A DNA stretch of 64,000 bases from Hormiphora californensis (Eukaryota; Ctenophora; Tentaculata; Cydippida; Pleurobrachiidae). The stretch covers positions 1,112,524-1,176,523 of the forward strand of contig CM035361.1 in the NCBI GenBank assembly GCA_020137815.1, in the 5' to 3' direction. Under the pieces are notes generated by a model. The model did not search any database, was not told the origin of the DNA, and worked only from the letters and a program-made list of their open reading frames with translations. Made by a program: the position numbers and the translations under genes. How positions within the stretch are numbered: the stretch's first letter is position 1; each line of letters begins with the position of its first letter. Shown here in pieces: positions 1 to 13,799 of the stretch.

Positions 1-807
1 AGTCCGTGTATTCTGTCGTAGTTGTCAGTTCTGGTGTCATTCTGTCGTTAGTTGTCAGGCGTTATGTTATTGCTCATTCATTGAGTAGTTAAGGCACTTG
101 GTTTATCTTGGTCAGGGCCCCTTTTTTTCTTGTTTACTGTCTACGTTTTCCCTCTATTTCTAGGAGTAGGGCTACCCCTTCTTCTAGAGCAGGTTTTTTG
201 GAGGGTATTTGGGTTTTAGTAGGAGGAGTGTGTAGGGGAGCTGCTTTGTGTTTTGTTCTTTCTTCCGGTCCCTTTCCTTATTTTATCTCTCAGGTACGGC
301 ATATCTTACCTCCAGCAGTTTTTCTCAGGTCACTTCTACCCTTCTCAGTATTTAGGATTTAGATCCTTACTTTTTAGCACGGGGCATCCGGATTGAGGCG
401 GAGGGACGTGGATAAAGAGAGGGAGAAGTGTGAGCCTCATTGTCTTGGCGGCCTCATTGTATGCATATTGCACAATCCCCTAACAGCCCCCCTTCCTTCA
501 TTTTTCGGGATATATATTAGTCCCATTATCGGTTTTTTTTTTTTTTTTTATTTTCATTTTACTTTAGCAATTCTAAGAATCATTTCAGGACAGCCACTTT
601 CAGGGCACTTTCCTGATGCCTGGCGTGGAAACATTAATTCTCCAACATAGTTCATTCTCTGAGTCCCATCAGAGTCCAAGCCAGACCATCCTGGACCTAA
701 CTCCCCACGTCCCCTGACCGCAGTCGGTGCGGTGGCAAGTTCAATCGAGGTTTCCCAGGTGTTGTTTTGACATTGCTGCACCCCTGATGTGTTGTTTGGC
801 TAGCTCT

Positions 808-893
<86 letters not shown>

Positions 894-916
894 CTCCTCC
901 GCTCCTCCTCCTCTCT

Positions 917-947
<31 letters not shown>

Positions 948-1280
948 GCTCTCTCAGTTTTCTTCTCTGCTCCCTCGGCTCCCTCGGCAGGTACTGTTTC
1001 CTCTCCTAGTTTCCTTTTCCTTCTGGTCTTCCCTCCGTTGGGGTTAGTGCTCTTGCTCTCCTGCCGCTGGCTTTATCTTCTTCTCTTTGGTCCGATTTAG
1101 GAGTTCGATCCTTGTGTTTTGTACCACCTTCTCTTCGACTCTCTGCCTCTTGGTCAGAGTGCTAGTTTGATTAGTGCCAGTTGCATAGTCGGTTCTTTTC
1201 AGCTGTATCCTTAGTCTTTTCAGCTTTATCCTTAGTCTGTTAGTGGTTCTTGCTCTCTTTACCCACTTCCCAACCCCTGA
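1..1280. other. CT-rich non-coding stretch with microsatellite
   Basis: No supported gene. It contains a T-run near 530-550 and a long (CT)n tract at about 807-950 that produces Ser/Leu-only translations. The last part, from about 1281, begins the spacer sequence that recurs inside the satellite at 7540 and 8705. Some T-rich text resembles LINE untranslated sequence, but I could not establish homology by eye. Confidence 0.6.
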
Positions 1281-1379
1281 CCTATCCAGCTAGCATCCCC
1301 AGTCAAAGACAAGAGACATAGTAAAGACTGGACTTCTAACCCAGACAAATCGGTAAGAATCATGTCTCTGTCTTATACA

Positions 1380-4300
1380 TAGTTTCGCAGTCAGTAATTC
1401 ATTGTACACATAGATTGCTGTTACTCAGTCTGTCATTCATTGTACAGCAAGATTGCTGTTAGTCAGTGCTGTCTTCATTGTACACATAGATTCTGTTATC
1501 CAACCTGTCATTATTGACACATGGATTGCTGTTACATCAGCTGTCATTCTCATTCTATCTACACATGGATTGCTGTTCACTACAGTCTGTCATTCATCTT
1601 CTACACATGGATTGCTGTTACTCGATCTGTCCATCATTCTTCACATGATTGCGTTACTCAGTCCTGTCATTCATTATTACACATGGATTGCTGTCACTCG
1701 CCATGTCATTCCATTCTACACATGATTACTGGTTACTCAGCTCATTCATTCCACCTACACATGGATTGCTGTTCCAGCCTGTCATTCTCATTCTACACAA
1801 GCTAGATTTCTGTACTCAGCCTGTCATACATTCTACACATGTATTATTGTCACTCAGTCTGTTATTCATTCTACACATGGCATTAATGTTACTCAGCCTG
1901 TCACTCATTCTACACATGGATTGCTTACTCATGTGTCTTGTCAATCTACTATTGTTCTTACACCCAGCAGTGGTATCTGGTGTTCTACACATAGTTCGTT
2001 ACTCATCTCGTATCCCATGCATCGCTCACGTTCCCATTTCTACACATGATCTGACTCACTCATCTCTCTTCTACATTGAGCTCTATCTGTGTACTCAGCT
2101 TCCACTCTATCGTATCTACATCGGATTGCTGTCACTCACTGTCATTCATTCTACACATAGATTACTGTTTCACCTAGATTCTCATTTCTACACATGTATT
2201 GCTGTCACTCAGCCGTCACTCAGTCTACCATAGATTACTGTTACATGCAGCCGTGCGTCACCTTCAACAATAGATTGCTGTTACTCAGGTCTCCTGTATC
2301 CTCCATTTACAAATGATTGCGCTTACTCAGTCCTGTCAGCATCATCTACACGTGAGATTGTCACTAGTTTATCTTCTAGCCTGTTGTTTCAGCCTGCTCA
2401 TCTACCATGACTTGCTGTTACTCAGCTGTTCCTCATTTACAAATTCAAACGAGCTGCTCAGAGTTCTGTTTACAATAGTTCTGTTACCAGCCTGGTACTA
2501 CTCATTCTTTACACATGGATTGCTTTACTCACTCTGTTGCCATGCAATTCTACACATGGATGCTGTTACTCAGCCTGTCCATTATTTCGTACACTGTTGC
2601 TGTTACTCAGCCTGTCATTCATTTCTACACATGGATTGCTGTTACTCAGTCTGTCAACTCATCCTCTACACATGATTGCTGTTACTCAGCCTGTTTCATT
2701 CTACTAACAAGATTATGTGTTACTTCAGCCTGTCACTCATTCTACACACATAGATTGTCTGTTACTCAGGCTGTCATTCATTCTATTCCAACATAGAATT
2801 GCTGTCTACTCAGTCTGTCACTCCATTATACACATGGATTCTGGTTAACTCAGGTCCTGTTCCTTCAATTTATACACATGATTTAGCTTTACTCACGTTC
2901 ACATCATTCTCACATATATTGCTATTACCTAGCCTCGTCACTCATTTCTATAAAACATGGATTGCTGTTACTCAGCCTTCATCTCATTCTACACGACACG
3001 ATTACTGATCACTCAGCCTGGTCATTCATTCTACACATGGATTGCGTACTCAGTCCTGTCATTAATCTACACATGGTTTGCTGTTTACTCATACCTGTCC
3101 TCATTCTACGATATTCGATCTCACTGTCGTCTCAATGGATTGCTGTTACTCAGCCTGCCATCATTCACACATGGATTGTGTTGACTCAGCCTGACATAAT
3201 ATTCGACACATGTTTGCTGTTACTCAGCCTGTCATTTTCATTCTACACATGGATTGCTGTTACTCAGCCTCTCAACTCATCTACACATAGATTGCGTACT
3301 CAGCCTGTCATTCTATTCTACACATGGATTGCTGTTACTCAGCATGCATTCCATTCTACACACATAGATTGCTGTTACTCAGCATGTCCTTCATTCTAAC
3401 ACATAGATGCTGTTACTAAGTCTGTCATCCATTCTAACATAGTTGCTGTTACTCAGTCTGTCATTATTCTACACTAGTTGCTGTTACCAGTCTGCCATCA
3501 TTTTACCAAATCATATTGCTGTTACTCAGCCTGTCCACTTCAGTCATACACATGGATGCTGTTACCTCAGCCTGTCCTCATTCTCACATAGCTGCTGTTA
3601 CTCAGCTGTCATTCATGCTACAACATGATTGCTGTTACTCAGTCTGTCATTCATTCTACACATGGATTGCTGTTACTCAGCCTGTCATCCATTCTAAACA
3701 TAGATTGCTGTATCTCGCCTGTCACAATGCTACCACATGGATTGCTGCTTACTCAGCCTGTCACTCATCTACAATGATGCTGTTACTCAGCCCGTCATTC
3801 GTTCATTCTAACATGATTGCTGTTACTAAGCCTGTCATTCACTCTACACATGGATTACTGTTACTCAGCAGGCCTGCCCTCAATTCTACACATGGTTACT
3901 GTTACTCAGCTGTCACTCATTCTACACATAGAGTGCTGTACTCAGCCTGTCATTCATTTACACATAGGATTAGATTACTGCAGTTCTGTCATCCATTCTA
4001 CACATGGATTACTGTTATACTCAGCCTGTCACTCATTCTACACTATGGAGCTGTTACTCGTCGTCATTCACTTACACATGATGCTGTCACTCAGCCACTG
4101 TCCACTCAGTCTACACATAGATTATGTTAACTCAGTCTGTCATTCACTCTACACATAGATTACTGATTACTCAGCCTGGACTCATTCTACACATGGAGGC
4201 TGTTACTCAGCCTGTCACTCATTACTACACATGGATGCACTGTCAATAGTCTGTCACTCATCTACACATAGATGCTGTTACTCAGTCGTCACTCTTCTAC

Positions 4301-6540
4301 ACATGATTGCTGGTTACTCAGCCTGTCATTCATCTAAACATGGATTGCTGTTACTAGAATGTCATGCCAATCTACACATAGATTACTGTTACTCAGCGGT
4401 GTCATTCACTTCTACACATGGATTGCTGTTACTCACAGCCTTTCATCATTCTACACATAGATTCGCTGTTACTCAGTCTGTCACTCATTCTACACATGCG
4501 ATTGCTGTCACTCAGTCTGTCATTCATTTACACATGGATTGCGTTACTCAGCCTGTTCACTCATTCTACACCACAGAGATTGACTGTTACTCAGTTATGT
4601 CACTAATTCACTACACATGATTGCTGTTACTCCAGCCGTTTCATTCACTCTCACATAGATTACTGTTACTCAAGCCTGTCCACTATTCTACATACAGATT
4701 GCTGTCACGCAGTCTGTCAATCATTATAAACAAAGATTACTGTACTCAGCATGTCATTCATTCTACACATATATTGCTGTTACTCAGCCTGTCATCTATT
4801 CTTACACATAGATCACTGTTACCTCAGCCTGTCACTCATTCTACACATAGATTGCTGTTTAGAGATTCAGCTGTCACTCATTATACACATGGATGCTGTA
4901 CTCAGCCGCATCATCTACACATAGATACTGTACTCAGCCTGTCTACCATTCCTACAATCATCGGATTGCTGTCACTCAGTCTGTTCATTCATTTTACACA
5001 TGGATTGCTGTACTCAGCCTGTCATCATTCTACAACTGGATTGCTGTTACTCAGCCTGCCATTCCATTCCTACACATGGCATTGCTGATAACTCAGCGCC
5101 ATTTTTATACACATGGTTTTGCGTACTCAGCCTGTCATCATTCGACACATGGATTGCTATTACTCGCCTGTCACTCACTCTGACACATGATTGGCTTTAC
5201 TCAGCGTCATTCATTCTACACATGGATTGCTGTTACTCAGCATGTCATTCATTCTACACACATAGATTGCTGTTACTCAGCATGTCCTTCATTCTACACA
5301 CATAGATTGCTGTTACTCAGTCTGTCATCCATTCTACACATAGTTTGCTGTTACTCAGTCTGTCATTCATTCTACACATAGTTTGCTGTTACTCAGTCTG
5401 ACATTCATCATACACATATATTGCTGTTAACTCCAGACGTCAACTCATTCTTACACATGGATTGCTGTTACTCAGCCTGTCACTCATTCTACACATAGAT
5501 TGTGTTACTCAGACTGTCATCATTCTACACATGGATTGCTGGTACTCAGTCTGCATTCATTGTGTCTACACATGTATTGCTGTTACTCAGCCTGTCATCC
5601 ATTCTACACATAGAATTGGGTTACTCAGCCTGTCACTCATTCTACAATGGATTGCTGTTACCAGCCTGTCACTCATTCTACACATGAGATTGGCTTCACT
5701 CAGCGTCACTCCGTCATCACATAGATTGCTGTTACTCAGCCTTGTCATTCATTCTACCACATATGATTGCTGTTACTCAGTCTGTCCTTCATTCTACACA
5801 CTGATTGCTGTTTACTTCAGCCTGTCATTCATCTACACATAGATTGACTGTTACTCAGCTCTGTCATCTCATTCTACACATGAGATTGCTGTTCACTCAG
5901 CCTCTGTCACTCATTTTCTACACATGGATTGCCCTGTTACTCTATGCCTCATCCATTCTACACATAGATTGCTGGTTACTCAGTCTGTTCATCTACCTAC
6001 AACATGATTGCTGTGTACTCAGTCCTGGCATTCATTTAAACATAGATTGCTGTACTCAGTCTGATGTAATCACTCATAACATGGATTGCGTATGCTTCAT
6101 CTTCAAAGTTGCTGTTACTCGACGTCTTACAATCCATGAGATTGCTGGTTTACTCAGCCTGTCAACTCTATACTCTACACATAGGATTGCTGTTGACTCA
6201 GCCTGTCACTTCACTCTACACATGGATTGCTGTTACTCAGGATCATTGCAACTAGTCTATCATGTTCATACACATAGAGTGCTGTTCTTCAGCTGTCATC
6301 ATCACCATGGATTGCTGTTACTTAGCCTGTCATTACATTATACAATGGATTGCGTTACTCAGTCTGTCACTCATTTACTACATGGATTGCTTTACTCAGC
6401 CTGTCATTCATTCTACACACATAGATCGCTGTTACTCAGTCTGTCATTTCATTCTACACATATATTTCTATCTCAGTCTGTCATTCATCTTATACATAGT
6501 TTGCTATACTCAGCTTGTCTTTCATCTTTAAAATCGATTA
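1380..6540. repeat. 38-bp minisatellite, indel-rich left block
   Basis: Tandem copies of a 38-bp unit built around TGCTGTTACTCAGCCTGTCA followed by a CATTCTACACATGGAT-like half. Almost every unit carries one to three single-base gains or losses, so spacing drifts between about 34 and 41 bp. The substitution variants (C/T in CAGYCTGTCA, A/G in CATRGATT) are the same as in the clean block downstream. Translations of this block are an artefact of a stop-poor repeat, not genes. Confidence 0.9.
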
Positions 6541-7404
6541 ATGTTTTGACAGCATAGGTATTCAATCTATCACACTACAATGCAACTATTTTCATATTCA
6601 AACTAGATTGCTGTTACTCAGTCTGTCACTCATTCTACACATGGATTGCTGTTACTCAGCCTGTCATTCATTCTACACATAGATTGCTGTTACTCAGCCT
6701 GTCATTCATTCTACACATAGATTGCTGTTACTCAGCCTGTCACTCATTCTACACATAGATTGCTGTTACTCAGTCTGTCACTCATTCTACACATAGATTG
6801 CTGTTACTCAGTCTGTCATTCACTCTACACATAGATTACTGTTACTCAGTCTGTCACTCATTCTACACATGGATTGCTGTTACTCAGCCTGTCACTCACT
6901 CTACACATGGATTGCTGTTACTCAGCCTGTCATTCATTCTACACATAGATTGCTGTTACTCAGTCTGTCATTCATTATACACATGGATTGCTGTTACTCA
7001 GCCTGTCACTCACTCTACACATAGATTGCTGTTACTCAGCCTGTCACTCACTCTACACATGGATTGCTGTTACTCAGCCTGTCATTCATTCTACACATAG
7101 ATTGCTGTTACTCAGTCTGTCACTCATTCTACACATAGATTGCTGTTACTCAGCCTGTCATTCATTCTACACATGGATTGCTGTTACTCAGCCTGTCATT
7201 CATTATACACATGGATTGCTGTTACTCAGTCTGTCACTCATTCTACACATGGATTGCTGTTACTCAGCCTGTCATTCATTCTACACACATAGATCGCTGT
7301 TACTCAGTCTGTCATTCATTCTACACATATATTTCTATTCTCAGTCTGTCATTCATCTTATACATAGTTTGCTACTACTCAGCCTGTCATTCATCTTATA
7401 AATA

Positions 7405-7680
7405 GATTAATGTTTTGACAGCATAGGTATTCAATTATCATCACTACACTGCACTATTTTCATAGGCCCAACATATTATATATTTTATTTTCTTGCCTGT
7501 CCCATTACACTCAGCATCTCCCCTGTCCAGCTCGTATCAGCCGGCCCCAGATAGCATCCCCAATCAAAGACAAGAGTCAAAGACAAGACCGGACTTCTAC
7601 AAAGCTGTCTATTTGAATCGGTAAGAGTCCTAGACCCGCTCCTGCCAGTCCCTATTATACGCAGTGTGTCATTCATTATA
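7405..7680. repeat. Satellite spacer S, copy 1
   Basis: A non-38-bp segment starting at TTAATGTTTTGACAGCATAG and ending near the duplicated CAAAGACAAGAGTCAAAGAC region and a GGTAAGAG motif. Copy 2 at 8560-8822 is almost identical. Decayed pieces of its left part lie at about 6537-6600 and of its right part at about 1281-1370, so the array has a higher-order layout. Confidence 0.85.
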
Positions 7681-8559
7681 CACATGGATTGCTGTTACTC
7701 AGCCTGTCACTCATTCTACACATAGATTGCTGTTACTCAGCCTGTCACTTCATTCTACACATAGATTGCTGTTACTCAGTCTGTCACTCATTCTACACAT
7801 AGATTGCTGTTACTCAGCCTGTCATTCATTCTACACATAGATTGCTGTTACTCAGCCTGTCATTCATTCTACACATAGATTGCTGTTACTCAGCCTGTCA
7901 CTCATTCTACACATAGATTGCTGTTACTCAGCCTGTCACTCATTCTACACATGGATTACTGTTACTCAGTCTGTCACTCATTCTACACATGGATTGCTAT
8001 TACTCAGCATGTCATTCATTCTACACATGGATTGCTGTTACTCAGCCTGCCATTCACTCTACACATGGATTGCTGTTACTCAGTCTGTCATTCATTCTAC
8101 ACATAGATTGCTGTTACTCAGCCTGTCATTCATTCTACACATAGATTGCTGTTACTCAGCATGTCATTCATTCTACACATGGATTGCTGTTACTCAGCCT
8201 GTCATTCATTCTACACATAGATTGCTGTTACTCAGCCTGTCACTCATTCTACACATAGATTGCTGTTACTCAGTCTGTCACTCATTCTACATATGGATTA
8301 CTGTTACTCAGTCTGTCACTCATTCTACACATAGATTGCTGTTACTCAGTCTGTCATTCACTCTACACATAGATTACTGTTACTCAGTCTGTCACTCATT
8401 CTACACATGGATTGCTGTTACTCAGCCTGTCACTCATTCTACACATAAATTGCTGTTACTCAGCCTGTCATTCATTCTACACTTGGATTGCTGTTACTCA
8501 GTCTGTCACTCATTCTACACATGGATTGCTGTTACTCAGCCTGCCATTCATTCTTCATA

Positions 8560-8822
8560 TAGATTAATGTTTTGACAGCATAGGTATTCAATTATCATCA
8601 CTACACTGCACTATTTTCATAGGCCCAACATATTATATATTTTATTTTCTTGCCTGTCCCATTACACTCAGCATCTCCCCTGTCCAGCTCGTATCAGCCG
8701 GCCCCAGATAGCATCCCCAATCAAAGACAAGAGTCAAAGACAAGACCGGACTTCTACAAAGCTGTCTATTTGAATCGGTAAGAGGCCTAGACCTGCTCCT
8801 GCCAGTCCCTATTATACGCAGT
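8560..8822. repeat. Satellite spacer S, copy 2
   Basis: Near-identical to the segment at 7405-7680, differing at a few bases. The two copies are about 1155 bp apart, which implies that a block of about 1.15 kb (spacer plus roughly 23 units) was duplicated. Confidence 0.85.
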
Positions 8823-10178
8823 GTCTCATTCATTATACACATGGATTGCTGTTACTCAGCCTGTCATTCATTCTACACATGGATTATATTGCTGTCACTC
8901 AGCCTGTCACTCATTCTACACATGGATTGCTGTTACTCAGCCTGTCATCCATTCTACACATAGATTGCTGTCACTCAGTCTGTCACTCACTCTACACATG
9001 GATTGCTGTTACTCAGCCTGTCACTCATTCTACACATAGATTGCTGTTACTCAGCCTGTCACTCATTCTACACATATATTGCTGTTACTCAGCCTGTCAC
9101 TCATTCTACACATGGATTGCTGTCACTCAGTCTGTCATTCATTCTACACATGGATTACTGTTACTCAGCCTGTCACTCATTCTACACATGGATTGCTGTT
9201 ACTCAGCCTGTCATTCATTCTAACATAGATTGCTGTTACTCAGTCTGTCACTCATTCTACACATGGATTGCTGTTACACAGCCTGTCATTCACTCTACAC
9301 ATAGATTGCTGTTACTCAGCCTGTCATTCATTCTACACATAGATTGCTGTTACTCAGTCTGTCATTCATTATACACATGGATTGCTGTTACTCAGTCTGT
9401 CATTCATTCTACACATGGATTGCTGTTACTCAGTCTGTCATTCATTCTACACATAGATTACTATTACTCAGTCTGTCATTCATTCTACACATAGATTTCT
9501 GTTACCCAGCCTGTCATTCATTCTACACATAGATTGCTGTTACTCAGCCTGTCATTCATTCTACACATAGATTACTGTTACACAGTCTGTCATTCACTCT
9601 ACACATGGATTGCTGTTACTCAGCCTGTCATTCACTCTACACATAGATTGCTGTTACTCAGCCTGTCATTCACTATACACATAGATTGCTGTTACTCAGC
9701 CTGTCATCCATTCTACACATAGATTACTGTTACTCAGTCTGTCATTCATTATACACATGGATTGCTGTTACTCAGCCTGTCATTCATAATACACATGGAT
9801 TGCTGTTACTCAGCCTGTCATTCATAATACACACAGATTGCTGTTACTCAGCCTGTCACTCATTCTACACATAGATTGCTGTTACTCAGCCTGTCATTCA
9901 TTCTACACATAGATTACTGTTACTCAGCCTGTCACTCATTCTACACATGGATTGCTGTTACTCAGCCTGTCATTCATTCTACACATAGATTGCTGACACT
10001 CACACACACACACACATCACACATCACACTATCACGCATACTTGTCTACCCAGGCTATCACACTCGGTCATTTTCTTTTCTTAACCCTGTCTGTCGATCG
10101 ACCTGATTGAGACCTGGTTATATCATACATTTTATACCCATTCAGTATCCCCTCTCTGTTCCAGGGTTCCTGCATAGG

Positions 10179-13100
10179 ATGGGGGAAAGGAATACCGTAC
10201 AGTTCAGCCAACTCAACTGCAACAACAGCCCGGTGGCATTAGACAACCTACCACTGGAATCGAACTCCATATGGCTACTGCAGGAACCCCCTACCACGTT
10301 CCCTGCCAGACACAAAGTGGTTATTCCACACCAAGGGACTCTTGTGCAAATGCTCCACCCTAAAAGGCCAGTACGGAGTTGTATATTCATGCCACGGTCG
10401 CTGGGAAACCACTGTGCCAGACTGGATACCTTCTCAGACGAGGATGTGGTAGCAATAAGACTGCAGAATATGGTCATTATTTCAGTCTACTGGGAAACGG
10501 AACTTCGCACCATACCGGACAATCTCATCGCAGCCATCACCTGGGCAAACTCAAACGGACTCGACCTAGTAATTGGTGGGGACCTCAATTCACACCATAC
10601 GCTTTGGGGGAACTCACATACATCAACCAGGGGGGATGATACCTTTGATCTCATCTGCAGCAACGACCTAGCGGTACTCAACGACCCAGCACAAGGCCCC
10701 ACATGGAAAAGACCGTCACAAGGGCAATATTCATTTATAGACCTTACCATCGTCTCACTCCGTTTACTAAACAAAGTGGAAAGTTGGACGGTCAATTCCA
10801 ATGCTCTCTCAGATCACAACACCATTTCCTTTAACATCAGAATCTTATCCCCGGCAGTACTCAGGACAATAACGGAGAAAACAGTAACTGACTGGGAAAA
10901 GATGATCAGCAATCTGAAGGAACTGGTTAAAAGGAATGCATCCCTTCTCAATCCCGCCCGCAACCAAGCAGAACTAAACAACAAAATGCAGCTGATCTAC
11001 AACTTGATAGAGACGGCCAAAGTGGCAACTAGCCGGAAGATCACATACACACGCAGAACGGACGAAAAACAATGGTTTGGAAAGGAGCTCAAGAGTAGAA
11101 AAAGGAAACTTAACGAACTTCACCACTTGTCTTTTGCTGTCCCGGAGGTAGTGCCAGTTGTCAAAAGATTGAGGTTGGAGTACAAAGAAGAGAGAGAAAT
11201 TCACAAAAACAAGTCTCTCACTCAATTCTGCAGCAATGCCAACAACAAACAGGAGATCCATCTACTGAAGAGAATGGGAGTCCCCAGAGATCCACCAACC
11301 CTCCCATCCATCGTTGAAAACGGAACGGTGATCCCCACCTCAGAAGAGACCCTCAATGTTTTAGCGAGCCATCTATTAGTAGGATCACCGAAAGCCGGAG
11401 ACGCAGCGCCACCGGCTCATCGTCCACATACGGCCAACTTAAGCGACACCATTGCTACATACAGGAGAGCCGAAACCATCTTCAGCACTCAAAGGGTCAC
11501 AGCAATTATACAGATGGTGAAATTGAAATCATCGGAAGGTCCAGACAAATTGAACTACCAAACTCTTGCTAGAATCTGGCCGGTCATCCTAGAGCCTATC
11601 CAGCAAATATTCAAAGACTGTCTCATCCTCCGCTGCGTTCCTGACACATGGCTAACAGCCAAAGGAATACTGCTCCCGAAACCAGGTAAACCTAAAGACA
11701 AGAAAACTAGCTACCGGATCATCTCTTTAATGTGTTGCCTGATGAAACTCTATGAACGGTTAATTCTTTGGCATGCGGACTTCGACCTGGGCATGGACAA
11801 AAAGCTAGCAGACGAGCAGCTAGGTTTTAGGAAAGGGCAGTCCACCAGCCTGGCAGTACTGAAGGTAGTTCTCCGGGTACAGGAGGCTCTGGACAACAAG
11901 AACTACTGTCTCGGAGTGTTCATCGATTTCTCCCGGGCTTTCGATACGGTCTCGCCCTCCCTGATCCTCACGTCATTAGCTGACCTTGGTATGCCGGCGG
12001 ACGTGTTGGGTTCCCTGGAATACTTCTACCAGCACAGGGAGGTGACCCTGACTCTGGGTGGGCGTAGCGTTACCATATGTGGGTTGGAGGGCACACCAGC
12101 GGGGGGAGTGTCATCGCCCTTTGCGTGGAACGCCGCCACAAAAGAGCTAGTGGTAGAGCTAAACTCTCTGGAATTTACTCTGTCGTGGGCAGACGACATG
12201 GTCTCCCTGATAGAAGACAGCTCCATCAACAGGTGTATGGGGAGAGCCCAAAAGATACTGGATGAAATACTCGAGTGGAGTGAAGTGAGTGGAGTCCAGC
12301 TAAATTCAGAGAAAACTAAGTGGATACTCTTCTCTAGGAAGAATTACAAGAATTGCGTAACACCACAGGGGGTCAACATCATGGTCGGGTCCAATCCACT
12401 AGAGAGAGTCGAACAGATTCGCTACCTCGGAATTATTCTTCATGAGCGCCTTAAATGGTCTCCTCATCTTGAAAAGGTCAAGCGGGACACTCAAGCGCTT
12501 CTACACAACCTCATTAAACTTGGTAACAAACATTGGGGGTGCAGCAGCCAGACCAATAGGAGACTATACCTTAGTGTTATAGCTCCAAAGGCTTTGTACG
12601 GAGCACTGATTTGGGCGAACAGGCTCCGCACTCTGGAGAAAACCCTGGACCGCATCTCGGCACAAGCAGCTAAGGCTACTCTTGGGGCAGGCAAAACTGC
12701 ACCCAACCTCCAATGCTTGGCCCTAGCTGGAATTCCCCCGCTCAGTATAGCAGCTCAAAGCAGAGCTGAAATGGATGCGCTCAAACTACTTCCCTCAAGA
12801 CATCTGGAGGTGAAAAAGCAGCACCATCCCAACTTCGACAAGAAGTTTATCATCCACATCGACGATGGGACCCAGGCCTTAGCGGAAAAACACTGTTTTG
12901 AGAAGACTTTCACCGAAATTTACACGGACGGGTCGGTGTTCAAGGGAAACACAGGACTAGGGGACGCGGGTTGTGCATGGGTTAGATTCATAAGAGGTTC
13001 AGAGGCTCTTATCTCATCGAGGAAACTCAGCGCAGGAACTACAATCTTCCAAGCAGAAATACAAGCCATAGCAGAAGCAGCAGCAGCAGAGATTCTACTG

Positions 13101-13799
13101 AGACCTCCTACTAGCAATCTGGTATGCATTTTCTCAGATAGCCAAGCGGCATTACACGCTCTCAGACAGCCAGTGATACACACGGACTTGGTAGCCAGCA
13201 CGGCGGTAACCCTGAACAAGCTCTGTAACATCATAGACTTTCCCGTGAGGATATACTGGGTTAGAGGGCATCACGGCTGCCGGGGGAACGAGCTAGCGGA
13301 CGCAGCAGCCAAAGAAGCTGCTCTCTCGGATGAAACACCACTTCAGCTTCCCCTTCCACTAGCAACAGTGAAACAGAACATCCTGAACAAATCCAGAAGC
13401 AAATTTAGAGAGAGTTTCGCCAAATTACCAGGAAGTGCCAACAAGCTAAGGCATTTGGCCCTTCGCTTCCACAGCTTGCCTACCATTCTACCGGGGAAAG
13501 GGCCAAGGCAAGTTGCAGCCATCCTAAATAACAGAGCGCCCTTGCGTACAGGTCTAACCTACAACAATGTTAGTGGAATCTGTCAAAGATGCGACCTGCA
13601 GGAGCTAGAGGACAATTACCACTTTCTTTGTATTTGCCCTGGACTGAGCCAAGCTCGTATGAAACATTTAGGAGGCTATTCGCTGCCACTTACCGGCCTG
13701 GACCAGGTCTCTGTTACAGCTATTTCCTGTTTTATTAACTCCTCGGGTATCTTTGGGAACGGGAGTGTTGTGCGGAGGCAGGACATTGTTGGAGTTTAA
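10179..13799 (+). mobile_element. Non-LTR retrotransposon (LINE, I/R1-like) polyprotein ORF
   Basis: Uninterrupted 1206-codon reading frame from ATG 10179; the frame is open upstream to about 10107 but without an ATG. Domains in order: an apurinic-like endonuclease with GGDLNSHH (Asp about 135) and SDHN (Asp about 212); reverse transcriptase with FIDFSRAFD (Asp about 583) and ADDM (Asp 672/673; the usual aromatic before ADD is Trp here); RNase H with YTDGS (Asp about 917), Glu about 960 and SDSQAA (Asp about 987); and a C-terminal Cys/His knuckle starting CQRC (about 1135). An RNase H behind the RT is typical of the I, R1 and LOA groups. All catalytic residues I checked are present, so this copy looks recent. 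I see no ORF1 upstream, where the 38-bp satellite lies instead. By family knowledge it would nick target DNA and reverse-transcribe its RNA in place. Confidence 0.93.

Larger units (their letters stand above)
6600..9995. repeat. 38-bp minisatellite, clean blocks
   Basis: About 80 head-to-tail 38-bp units, nearly all exact in length and differing by a few recurrent transitions. The array is interrupted at about 7405-7680 and 8560-8822 by the same non-repeat spacer. Because 38 is not a multiple of three and the unit lacks stops on this strand, every forward frame stays open for long distances and repeats a 38-residue pseudo-peptide (LLLLSLSF, CCYSACHSFYT and WIAVTQPVIHS phases). It ends in a short CA-rich stretch at 9995-10025, just before the LINE. 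Confidence 0.93.

Noticed and set aside
1453-10106. Many overlapping forward ORFs of 60-231 codons
   Set aside because: They are the 38-bp satellite read in different frames; the unit lacks stops and 38 is not divisible by three, so all frames stay open.
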